From: Alisma plantago-aquatica
Lineage: Eukaryota > Streptophyta > Magnoliopsida > Alismatales > Alismataceae
Length of the DNA: 64,000 bases
Direction: 5' to 3'
Assembly (NCBI GenBank): GCA_963693085.1
Contig: OY856412.1
Coordinates: 1,058,798,244 to 1,058,862,243 of the forward strand
A model generated the notes under the pieces. That model made no database searches. It saw only the letters and a program-made list of their open reading frames with translations, and was not told the origin of the DNA. Shown in pieces: positions 52,700 to 64,000 of this stretch. Position 1 is the stretch's first letter. Every line of letters begins with the position of its first letter. The translations under genes and the position numbers were made by a program.

Positions 52700-55600
52700 A
52701 CTATTCACTGGTTGTCGCATGGGTACATAATCCAAGTTACCCATGTTGAAGAAGCAGTGTCATCACATGCAATTAGTGGGTAAGTATTGGTCCGGTGGTA
52801 TGATTTATAACTCTACAATATGAATGTTGGCTTATTGACCGAATGTATATTTCTCACAACACCTATTGGAAAACTGAAAAAATAAGAACACGATAGGGGA
52901 TGGTAGGATGGGATTGGGGTATTTTTATAATATTTCTTAATGAATCACATATCACAATAAATTTGATCCCCATAGAAAAAGAGAGATGAAAAAAAATTAA
53001 TTTTTTAGTTGATTACGTACCAACCATGAAGCATACCATGCCCAATGTAAGGAGTCTAAAACCATTACAGTGGTGTCCTTTTGTAGAGATAAATAAATAC
53101 ATGGGAATTAAAATGATGCTTCCAGATTGTATCACACAACATCATTCTTGGTTACAAATTTCTCATTTCCATTCCAAATTCTCTGTTCTAATTACAATAT
53201 ACTAGTTATTCTTAGAGAATATTTAATTTCTATAAAATATTATTGCATTCAAAGAAATTTCATATCATAGTTGCATTTGCAATCATATTTTTATAAATAT
53301 AGATGCCAAAAAAGAGAATATGTCCACAAAAATAAACAATTTATAGTACAAAGAAATATTATGTAATGAGAACACATAATCCAAAAAAATAGCAAAGAGC
53401 AATTGTATATAGCCGAGAACAATTATAACGCGTAAAGGTAAAATGTAATATGAAAGAACGTATTGTAACTAAAACAAACATTTTGTAATACAAAAAACTA
53501 AAATGTAATGTTCTAGAAAATTTAAAAATATAACCATGTTTAACATTTTAAATGAGAGTTGAGAAAAAAGAAATTACAATAAGAGGGGAAAACTGTAACT
53601 AACTCTGATAACCTTAAAATTCACACTCTGAATAATTGTGATAACCTAGAAAATCACACTCTGAATATGGCTTATACTTTTAACCTAGCTCTTGTTATCA
53701 AATTATATATCATGTTGGTATGGGTATTGAGTCACATTTGATCCATCTAGTATGCGTGTATCACCTTGGTGATGCTCAATTTGATAAAAAAAAACCAAGC
53801 TTACATTCATAAATGAGAAATGGCTTTAGGGCCATAAGATGAAAGATGGACTCCATGTAAACCAACAAGGTATGACCTTGTTGGATCCACCTAAAGGAGT
53901 AAAAACTGTATGATGCATTTGGGTCTTTGAAAGGAGACTAACATGGAAAAGTAGTTTGGTTGTAAAAAATTTCAAACAAAGTTCAAGGTGTTGAACATGA
54001 TGAAGTCTTTCACCAATTACCATAGTTAAATCCATTGAGATCATGCTTCACCTAATTACTTTTCCCTTGAGTTTTGATCTGATCTTTGTACACTTTTGCA
54101 TCCTTTTCTTGTGTTCATGTTGTATATATCTCTCTTATATTTCCAACACATCAAATTTTGTCTCATTTGGAGCTCGGATGAGAGAGATGTGCTTGTTTGA
54201 AATATCATTGAACTTACTTGATTTCTAGATCTTTTGAAACGAAAATAACCCTATTGTGCCAAAATTTTGGGTGAGTGTGGCCCAATAACCCTCCCTTTGA
54301 GAGTGCAATCTGATCCCCTTCTTTTCACCCAATCATGATCATGAATATCATGTAACATGAATCCCGACCCTTGGAAGTCGGGATGGAGGAGGGTCAACAT
54401 GGTTTCCATAAGATCACGATGTGCCTTCACGATCCCCATTGGCCACCTATGCACTGGCCTCGAGTCGTGCTGGCAAGCTACATCGATCAGCACTACCACA
54501 TGAGCTTGGGTGGTTGGCGTAGTCCGCCTGACGTAGGGCTTCAAGGATGACGGTGCACAGTGGCAAAGGGCGTTGAGCCATTGCTGGAAACCATACGAAG
54601 TGATGAGCCGCATCCACAAACTATTGTGGTTGGGGCAAGCAGGCGGAACACATGGACCTATGGTCACAAGCTGAGGCCCAAGTGAGGGAGCACCTCAACT
54701 GAGGGTGTGGTGGCCACTCCATGGCCACTGTATCAAGATCTAATGATCCAGAACCACCTATTTAGGTATATTTCTTTGCAAAATGCTATCTAGTCACTCC
54801 TTGTGCCTTTCTGGACATACCATATATGAATTTTTAACTATAGAACGTGATCTACTTAACAAAAATACTTTCAAGACCTAGTTTTTTTGTTACCTTCTCT
54901 GGTTTTCCAAATGAAGTCACATTGTGATCCTTGTTTAGTAATCAATATCAGTCATGCCCTATATGCATCGTTAATGATATTTAGTCTTTCATATCCCCTG
55001 AAATAATTAAAATTAACTCTCTCACTCTGATGATTGTCTTGGAATACCTAAATGCACCCCAAGGATAATTTTGACATTCCATATTCATCCTTGACCTAAA
55101 AGTGACTCATTTACGTAGTTGCATGATGTAACTCGATCAAGTCTTGGGCTTTAGCTTAATTTGATATCATATAGATTTGAAACTCAAAATTAATGACCTG
55201 GTAATGCCTGGTTCCATGATAATCTAAGTGTTCATGCTAATGTAACCCAGGGTTGGTTCATGATACCTCAAGTACCTAGTTTGTACATCAAAATGACTAA
55301 GTTGACCTAGTTGGGTCCAACATGATGAAATATGATTGTTATGTTAACCCCATGCCCTATCTAGTTTAAATCAGTAAACCTATCACGCTTGTAACACTAA
55401 TATCAACGTGATATATCCTAGGCTCTTTTTTGATCTTATGACTTGGAGATATGGCCCTATTGCATGAAATTGTTCTAATATAACTTCATCGTGATCTTAC
55501 ATGTTAAACCACAATGATAATATAAATCTCATGCTTCCCTAACTCCAAATCAAAGATCATATTTTTCTAGTATCACTCATAATGTGGATGGTTAACCTAG

Positions 55601-56626
55601 ACCTGAGGTCTAGTGTTGATACTTATGTTATATGGAATCATTGCATTCATGTTTGGAACTTTGGAAACTAAGTTTGAACTACTTGAAACCTAGATCTAGG
55701 GTAACATCGACATGACTCATATGATGTTTGATCTCAATTCCCTATTGATCTAAGACCTTCTATTATGTCTTTTTATATCTTAGGTCCCCTATGGAGTGGA
55801 CCTACTCTAGAATATACTCATGGATCATAAACTATACTCCACACATGAGGTACACTTGATCTCTTGACCCTATTATGATATTTTCTTGTTAGTATGTATG
55901 TTGGTATGAAGTTTTGGCTAGGTAATTACTTGTTTAAGCTATTATTCCCTATGAATACTACTCTCATGTTGACTATAGTATGTTGATAAACCTTGAACAT
56001 AATGTATATAAATTCATTATATAACCTTGTGTACCTTCCTAAATTCTAGGGGTAAGGACCCAAGACACGAATGAAATAGAGTTAGATCATTGGATTTGGT
56101 ATTGAGGTCCCTCATGTAGGAATAGGGAGCATAAATGTCCCTCACAAACCCTTCCTTTGAGAAGTGGCCAAAGGCCTATGCTGATATAATGGATAAAGAA
56201 ACCTAAAACATGTTTTGTATAAAAGAATGTCATTAAGTGTCCTCTCCTTGTTCTGGTTATTTCTTAATATGATTTTTCTAACCAAGCAACATTCATATTA
56301 CTCATATATTGTGGTTACATGTTTTTCATAGTGTACCCAATGCATATATTTTTTTTTATCAAATTTGTAGTTGCCAAATGAAATCCCACTGCGCTCAAGA
56401 CTCTAAGATCAGAGATGAGACACCAATGAGTTACTTGAATAAAGAAATGGGTACATATCTCTTATCTCCATGTTTGGTCTCTTGTTATCTCTTTAGTTTT
56501 GTTATTGCCTTTTCATATATATATTTCCTATGTGAAATATTTATACCATTCCACATACATACACCCAAGTCTACTCGCCATTGAACTTAGGGGTGTGGAC
56601 TTAGGGTAAAAAACGGCTCTGTGACA
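52700..56626. other. AT-rich sequence ending as a plus-strand LTR; no gene recognised
   Basis: No convincing gene. The longest open frame, minus strand 54667-54251 (138 codons), sits in a slightly GC-richer patch but matches nothing I know. The last part is the 3' end of an LTR, since it ends TGTGACA two bases before a PBS at 56629. The LTR start was not located; TGTAACCCAGG at 55241 is one possible start. Confidence 0.45.
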
Positions 56627-56628
56627 AA

Positions 56629-56640
56629 TGGTATCAGAGG
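56629..56640 (+). other. Primer binding site of a plus-strand LTR element, Met-tRNA type
   Basis: TGGTATCAGAGG follows an LTR-like end GGCTCTGTGACA and two A residues. Spacing and sequence are typical of gypsy or copia elements in plants. No coding region follows before 57993. Confidence 0.65.
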
Positions 56641-57992
56641 AAACACATAGGCCTCTATATATGTTTAAGGCATAACACATCTTCAGAACCTAGGGAGGAC
56701 TAAAAATTCTTTCCTTAAAATATAAAGAGTCTTATATAATCTCATATCTTCTTTAAGGACCACCTAAGCCACCCAAATAGATCATGATAAGTTAGTCTTG
56801 TCATCACCTCATGTGATACTTCTGTCTTGACTATTAATCACATGACATCTTGATTATGGGTAGCTTATGCAGGGTCAAATTAAAAATTCACTTGAAATCA
56901 TGAGATGGATTCAATATGATAATTCCATGATCTGATCTTAAATTGAAAACCCTATTTGATGTAAGAAGGTACTCTTGAAAGTGATATACTCATGCAAACT
57001 CAATGTAACCAAATTAGATATAAGTTCTTTCTATGTTTAAGGTAAATCCTTGTATGGTGAAATAAGGTGGAACTCATGTTATACACCTCAAGTTTGATGA
57101 GGTCCCTATTTATTAAACCCATGTTTCCCTATTGTTGATCAAACCTCAACCATAGTTAAGCAAACATTTCTCCTATTTGATATGTACTATGATCATGACA
57201 AAAAATGACTATGTCTTTGGACCACTAGATCACGATGTGATGACTTGGATAAGAGAGACATTTCCCGATTGACTTCTATGCCTCTTTATAAGCTCAATTT
57301 CGAATATGTGAAGGAACGATATCTCAATATTTTCCAAATTATGCTCAAACTATTGAGTTCTCAATTTGACTTCTTGGTTTCCAAAGTAAGCCCTTAACTT
57401 GATCATGAAAGGAATGAAATTCTATTATGACCTTAAACTCAAAAAATCTTGAAATATGGTTGCCCTATTAATAATCTTGATGTTTGAGTCATGATCTTGT
57501 GAAATACAATTTGATAGTTGATACTCACCCTATTTGAATATGCTTGATGACTGATGATTAATATGGACTAATGTGCTAGATTAGGGTGGTGGTTGAATAA
57601 TGACTCACCTACGCTAGGTCACACTACAACTATGTCTGCTTCTAAATTTTCATCTTGTTGATTATTTAGAGTTTGGAAAGACAACCCCTTCCACTCAATT
57701 GCGATTTCTTAACCTAAGAATCCAATAGGCTAAATCCAATGTATTATTGATACATGATCTTGAATCTAGATTTAATAATGATCTTGACATATGGTGATGT
57801 TGACTATAATTAGTGGTTAAGTTCCTAGAAAGACTTAGGCCTAGATCATCCATCCACCTCGAATACCATGAAGATGAAATTTGATGTTGATACTATGAAA
57901 GTTTGCTCGATTATTGCTCGATTATTGTATATGGATGAATGATCATCCCTAAGGTATAAATGGGAATATAAACCCTAGATTTAAAATGTTTG
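56641..57992. other. Possible leader/internal remnant of the plus-strand LTR element
   Basis: 1.35 kb after the PBS with no open frame or domain. It is cut off on the right by the LTR of the next element. Confidence 0.4.
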
Positions 57993-60900
57993 TGTGACAA
58001 AACACTGCCACATGAGAAAGATTACTCAAAACAAAGCATGAAACTAATACTAAACATCTAGGATTACCATAAAAATGGGTAAATTAAATTTGATTTCATA
58101 TAACCAAAAAAATAGAATTACATTTGGGTCCACATGAGACTACCTTCATTACTTTTCATGTCATAAGGTGATACATATCACTGTTCACTTGGCCAACTAG
58201 TCACAACCTGTTCACATATATACAAACCATATATGTACAACCATGGCCTACTTTCAAAACTTGTGTCAATATACAACATCTACAAAACTCCCCCAAGGAC
58301 CTGAGAGTACATGGATGACACATAGGACTCTACTACAAAATAGTAGCAGCACATCCAACCATTAACATCTATTACTCCTCTTACTGCTCATCCTCAACCA
58401 CACGATCTCTACCTTGTTGTGCACGACCACCTAAAACATGTGGAAACACATGGGGTGAGACCAACGTCCCAACGAGGGATATAACTCTCCACCAACAACT
58501 ATTATTAACAAAGATACACTACATCAGGAAAGAAACATTATTGATAAATAAAGTAGATTCAACTAAATGATATGAGTAAGGCAATTATCACTATTTAAGC
58601 AATTCATGCATCTACAACTGAGCAGTAAAACATCTTATAATTAATAAGGAATATGAAGAATATGTATAACAATTTATTTCTCTTACCGCATTATGAATCA
58701 ACTAAATAGTAAGGAGATAAGGCAAGGAGTCATCCAATGTGAGTCGCCTTCACCCTAAGCAAATACACAACATGGTTGTATCACACCTTTTATTATGCCC
58801 TGGGGAGATGAGGTAACCACTCATTCTCCAACTGACCACTGCTAAGCCAAAATCAGTGCCATATAAGATCTAGGAGGAGCTGGACTCCTATGCTCTCCCA
58901 CACCCTCAATCAGTCCAAGTCCGACACAGTCACATATAAAGTCCAACTACAAAACAACCAAGTCTGTTATGGTATATAGGCACATCACTAGTGAAAACTG
59001 AGTTACGAATGTATCCACACTCCTGTAGAGGTATGACCACAGCCATCCTTAAAAGATATCATATACATATACTAAATCACATCACTGAGATACAACCTCG
59101 ACCATTATCCTACTAGGGTATGACCACAGACTATCCTATGAAATGCATATACTCAATAGTATATGACTCTGAGCTTCCACTAAGTGTGAACATGTTTCAC
59201 CATCCAACAAGTACTCAGGTTGAAGATAAATCTATGGCACGGGGCAATTACATGATTAGGGTTTCACTTGATTAATTAATCCAATTTGGTGTCCTTTAAC
59301 ATCAATCAAGTTACAACGTAAACACCCTAAACAAAAGCTACAAAGATAAGGTTATGTTACAACTCCAGATGATATAAAACGTATGAAGTAAGAACTTATC
59401 ACATCCTCTCCTGATATCACTGACGTACAAGGACATCGATATTTTCACATTAGTAGGGGATATCAATCCCTCATCTCATCATTGGAGGATATTACCTCTC
59501 ACCAGGCATTAAGACTCTGCCAGGTAATAAGACCCTAATCACATAAGTCTTGTACATCATTATTATCTCAGCATGCCTTATGAGGCTCATAAACATCACC
59601 ATGTATCATATCAAACACACCATAGTATTCAACATCTATGACATTTATTCAACCTACAACAATTAAGTTATACAAGTAGGAGAGAGATAATGCATCATCA
59701 TTGCATACTATCATTTGAATAAGGTAGACAACAACATCATGCCATGTTAGGGTTAAGGTTTTGACATTATAAGTTATAACCAATTATAGATTCCAAACCA
59801 CAATTCATATCACCCTAGATACATGATCTCCCACATTCTTGGAGCACTTTCAATTCACCATTATCATCAGTAGACAAAAAACCATAGGAACCATATGTTC
59901 ATGGACAACCATCGGTCGAAGAGAGTATTAGGTCTCAAAACTATACGATCAAAGAGATCATAACATACCAATGGTTGAAAAGAACCATCATGGTCAAAGA
60001 CCATCAATCTATGCAACTGAACGGAAGAACATTACACTTCATCAACCAAAGAAGAGCCCTGGGTCGAAGGGAACCAGCTCAAAGACAAATCTGACCAAAG
60101 GCAAACCAAGTCGAAGACCATAACAGACCGAAGAGCATCACACCCACGCCCATCGAATGAAGATCAAGAATAATCCAAACGACCAAACCAAGGAAAACCA
60201 TATTAAAGATCATCAAACATCACCAACCCTTCAACTACTTTGAAATTAGCAAAACATCTTAGAGGAGAAAATTACTATTAAAGCATATTCAAAACAGATG
60301 GATAACCAACAAGAAACTAAAATCTTAAGAGAGAGATACATCAAGGAAATCACCACATCAAACCCTAGAAATTTGATATCCAAAACATAGTGGTAACCAA
60401 ACCATTCTCATGAGGGGAGAATCCACGATCCAAACCATCACTTGCATCCGAAAATATCCATTATCACAAAGGAAAGCGGAACCTTAAGTAAGATGAGAAA
60501 CCAACATTAAACATGTGCATGTGAAACTAGCACTTCCACCATCCATAGAATTTCGGGTAAGATTTAGGGTTGGGTAAAGGAAAAAGATGCATGTAATATC
60601 ATTGTAGGAACTCAACCCTAGACAAGATATCATTATCTAAAACATGTGATAACATTTTAGGAATAAATTTTGCATATAGAAAAGATAAAGTGCAATAATA
60701 GTAGAGGTGAGAGGTATATAACCCGCCTTAGATGATGGTGAAACCACCTCCAAGCAAGAAGCTCCAAAGGAAAGAGAGAACCTAGCTTTGATCTCCTCCA
60801 TGACCAAGCTAGTAAACACATCAAAAGAGAAAAAAAAAACCCTAGGTTAATGTTCAAGGAAAAGATATCCAAAACTCTAGGTTGAGAAAGAAAGAAGGAA

Positions 60901-61675
60901 GGAGAAGACCTACATCCCACTTAGGTACTACCATGGAAAACCATGGATTCAACCTTTATGGAGAATATTCTCTCAAAAGACCACCATGGAGAACCATGGG
61001 TTCATCCAAAAGAAGAGAAAGAGGTAGATTTTTACAAAGAAATGAAACACAAGAGGTTGGATCACTTACCAAGAATCAAAGATCACCAACAAAGCAATAA
61101 GAGATGATGATCAAACTCAAGATCACCACACGTAAGATGATCGACAACCAAATCTCCAAGGATGAGCTCCTCTTCACCACCAAGATCCACAAACTCCAAG
61201 CAAGGAGAGAAAGATAAGATGCAAAAGGATCATATGCTTGCAAAATATAGGGTAAATATATCCAAAGGTGAAGAGGTGAAAGTGGTTAGGTGTTATGCAC
61301 ATAGGTAAACTTGTCCACTAAAGAACCACCATGCATCCACCAAAACCATGCATGCAAGATAGGTTGTGAAAAATAAGAAAAACTAGTGATCTCACTTGGT
61401 CCTAGATGACCATCGGTCAAAGGAAAACTTGGCCACAAAGGCTCATGGTCAAAGAGAAACCATTCGACCAACACATAAAACCCTAGGTCATCTTTGACCC
61501 AAACGGGAGTTCCAAGCTTCTTCGATCAAAGGAAACTCAAGGCTCCATCAAAACACCATCGACCACAAACCTTGGATGTTGATGATTGCCTCTTTGCTTC
61601 GATCAAAGGAAACTCAAGGCTCCATCAAAACTAGGGCATCCAAGCAAACCCTAGAAACAACATCCAAGGTGTCAC
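57993..61675 (-). repeat. 3' LTR of a second chromovirus
   Basis: 3683 bp with perfect 7-bp inverted ends TGTGACA / TGTCACA. The right end adjoins a purine-rich minus-strand tract (GAAGAGAGAAGT) and then the chromodomain and integrase of the same element. No gene inside; short open frames near 60637-61474 are incidental. The LTR start at 57993 rests only on the inverted termini, because the other LTR is outside the window. Confidence 0.65.
61518..61636. repeat. 79-bp tandem duplication at the LTR end
   Basis: The sequence GATCAAAGGAAACTCAAGGC with following text occurs twice, about 79 bp apart, near 61521 and 61600. A related GATGATTGCCTCTTT segment reappears inverted near 61703 in the internal region. 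Confidence 0.75.
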
Positions 61676-61949
61676 AACTTCTCTCTTCATCAACCAAGGC
61701 AAAAAGAGGCAATCATCAACATAATACTCTCTCTCTCTCATGACGCTAAGGCACAAAAGGTACAACCTATATGTGAAAAATTGCAACCTAGTCTAGCTCA
61801 AACACCAACCATACAGGAACAAACTGAAAACATAACCATGTCGGGTGTTAGTAAAGTATCTCAACAGATTACATTAAGGTTCAAGCATCTTATTGAGAAA
61901 ATCAAGAACAATTAATCACTAAGTCAGGTCAAGGGTTTCACCCCTAAAA

Positions 61950-64000
61950 TCCTACATGAAAAGAGATGGGTACTTCCTACACATCTCTTCCTCAAGCTCC
62001 CACATGTCTTCCTCTACGCCATGATGATTCCACAAAACCTTATCCAAAATGATATCCTTTTTCTTCAACTTTTGACCCTCCTATCAAGGATCAACATAGG
62101 ACCTTCCACATAAGACATGTCCTCATCCAGCTCGACCTCCATAGGCTGCAAAACCAACTTAGTGTCTGGGTGACACTTCATGAACATCAAAACATGGAAC
62201 ACGGGATGCAACCCGTGCAACTCAAGTGGCAACTCCAACCTATAAGCCACGTTCCCAACATGTTCCACCATAGGGTAAGTTCCCATATACCTGGGAGCCA
62301 ACTTACCCTTCCTCCCAAACCTCAACACACCTTTACAATGAGAGACTTTGAGATATACATTGTTTCCCACTTAGAACTCCAAAGGCTTATGATGATTATC
62401 AGCGTACAACTTCTGCCTATCATGGGTTGCCTTCAACTAATTCTGTATCATCTTAATCTTCTTTGTTGTCTGTTGCTCAAGCTCAAGACCCAAAAGATGA
62501 TATTCACTGGTCCCATACCAAGACAACAGAGATCTGCAACATCTCCCATACAAAGCCTCATATGGTGCCATATCAATCCTCCTATGATAATTGTTATTGT
62601 GGGAAAAATATATCAAGCTGAGCTGTACATCCCAACTGCCCAAAAACTTCAAGACATAGGCTCTGAACAGATCTTCCAAAGTATATATAGTCCTCTCAGA
62701 CTGTCCATCTATCTCTAGTGAAACAGTGTATTGAACCTAACTGCATACCCATGGCTATATGCAGACGCTCCCAAAAGCGGTTGGTAAACTGAGGACCTCT
62801 ATGTAACAGGATGGTAGTTGGAATACCATGCAAATAGACTATGTCATCAACACAAACCTATGCTAATTTCTAAGTTGTATACATTTACTTCACATGAAGG
62901 AAGTGCACTAACTTAGTCAACCTATCAACGATCACCCAAATGGAGTCATGACCTTTGGTTGTCCTAGGAAATCCAACCACAAAGTCCATCATGATATGAT
63001 CCCACTTCCACTATGGTATATGCAATGATTGTAAAATCCCTGTAGTTTTCTGATGCTCTACCTTAACCTATTGACACACTTTGCATTTAGCTACAAACTC
63101 AGTTGTGTCTTACATCAAACCAGACCACAAATACAAATCTTTGAGATTGTAGTACATCTTGGTGCTACCTGGATGCATAGCGTACATTGAAGAGTGAACC
63201 TCTTCCAGAACCAACCTCCTTAGATCATCAACATCATGTACCACTGGTCTATAGTGGTAACATATTGTCCCATCCTCTGACTAATAGAATCCATCATGCT
63301 TCTCACTACCAAACTCTAATCAGATCTGTTGTATCTTAGTATCATTATGATGTGCATCTTAGATCTTTTGTCTCAATGTAGGTTCACCTGTAACTGTGCC
63401 AACAGTCCTTCTAACAAGGAACCCTCTAGCTTCACATTCATCTAACACAACTAGAGCAACATGTCTCTCTTATGGTACACCAAAGAACATAACTACACCT
63501 TATCCACAAATGATGACGAGGAAGAAATTTTTCTCAAAGCATATGCCACTACATTTGCTTTCCTTGGATGGTAGTCTATGGTACAATCACAGTATTTACT
63601 CAACTCCATCCATCGTCTCTACCCCATGTTCAAATCTTGTTTCGAGAAGATGTACTATAAGTTCTTGTAGTCAGTAAAGATCTAACACTTCTCAGTATAA
63701 AGGTAGTGCCTCGATATCTTCAAGGCATGGACCACCACTGTAAGCTCCATATTATGCATAGGGTAGTTCTCCTTATGTTTCTTCTGCTGTCGTGAAGCAA
63801 ATAAATCATATTCTTATCTTTCATCAGCATGCAACCCAAACAATTGTTTGACGCATCACAAAAGACTATATAACCTTTCCCTTGCACTGGAAACACTAGC
63901 ACTGGTGCACTGGTCAGCTTCTCCTTTAATAGATGGAAAGAACGTTGACACTTGTCATTTCAAACAAGTGGCACACCTTTCCTTGTCAACGTCATTAGGG
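61950..64000 (-). pseudogene. RNase H, integrase and chromodomain of a second chromovirus, cut by window edge
   Basis: Minus strand, reading from the right edge: RNase H fragment 63902-63720 (FCDASNNCLG); integrase zinc-binding region near 63130-63060; core region with FVVGFPRT and VDRLTK near 62960; integrase block 62679-62437 (SHNNNYHRRIDMAPYEALYG); C-terminal integrase block 62370-62065 (FGRKGKLAPRYMG, HPVFHVLM); and a chromodomain-like VLWNHHGVEEDMWELEEEM near 61980-62041. These are typical of Tekay/Del chromoviruses. Numerous stops; RT lies beyond the window. Confidence 0.85.

Noticed and set aside
54251..54667. 138-codon minus-strand open frame
   Set aside because: No motif, neighbouring gene structure or codon bias supports it; it may be chance in a GC-richer patch or a fragment of an old element.

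Overview
This is plant nuclear DNA. One intact cellular gene, a single-exon pectinesterase at 44919-46652, lies among nested transposable elements. Its strongly G/C-ending codons, against AT-rich surroundings, suggest a monocot (codon-bias inference only). All organism-level statements are inference; no database was searched.

Layout. (1) 1-10681: the 5' part, on the minus strand, of an Athila-type Ty3/gypsy element: 2151-bp LTR (8531-10681), tRNA-Asp-type primer site, broken gag-pol, and an extra ORF running off the left edge. Its LTR carries an array of exactly 21 x 26 bp. (2) 11274-42309: one minus-strand chromovirus (Tekay/Del-like), recognisable from two LTRs, PBS, PPT, chromodomain and a perfect CAAAC target duplication, although it is inflated to 31 kb by later insertions. 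Inside it are: a non-autonomous, tRNA-Asp-primed LTR element (17179-24887) whose right LTR holds a complete Cassandra-type TRIM (23483-24235, TSD TATAG); a solo LTR-like insertion (28341-40581, TSD CTTAC) that itself holds a 5'-truncated LINE (28928-29830) and a LINE with both ORFs open (33728-40340, 17-bp TSD); and a solo Cassandra LTR (41517-41807, TSD TATAT). (3) 42310-46740: unassigned flank, then the pectinesterase with TATA box and poly(A) signal. (4) 46740-52700: a hAT-like non-autonomous element, a second, older Cassandra element in reverse orientation (49692-50523), then a TA-microsatellite cluster separating three palindromic foldback units, a tRNA-derived SINE and a small TIR element. 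(5) 52700-64000: AT-rich sequence with the end of a plus-strand LTR plus PBS (56626-56640), then the 3' LTR (57993-61675) and decayed RNase H/integrase/chromodomain (61950-64000) of another minus-strand chromovirus.

The best-supported results are structural. Removing the dated insertions and one 156-bp tandem duplication from the split right LTR of the big chromovirus gives about 2839 bp, against 2827 bp for its intact partner. All five Cassandra LTRs in the window measure 291 bp and carry a 5S rRNA-derived internal promoter segment. The paralogous LTR copies preserve natural empty sites for several insertions, so the order of events can be read directly. The LINE is the most intact mobile element, but it starts only 7 nt before its ORF1.
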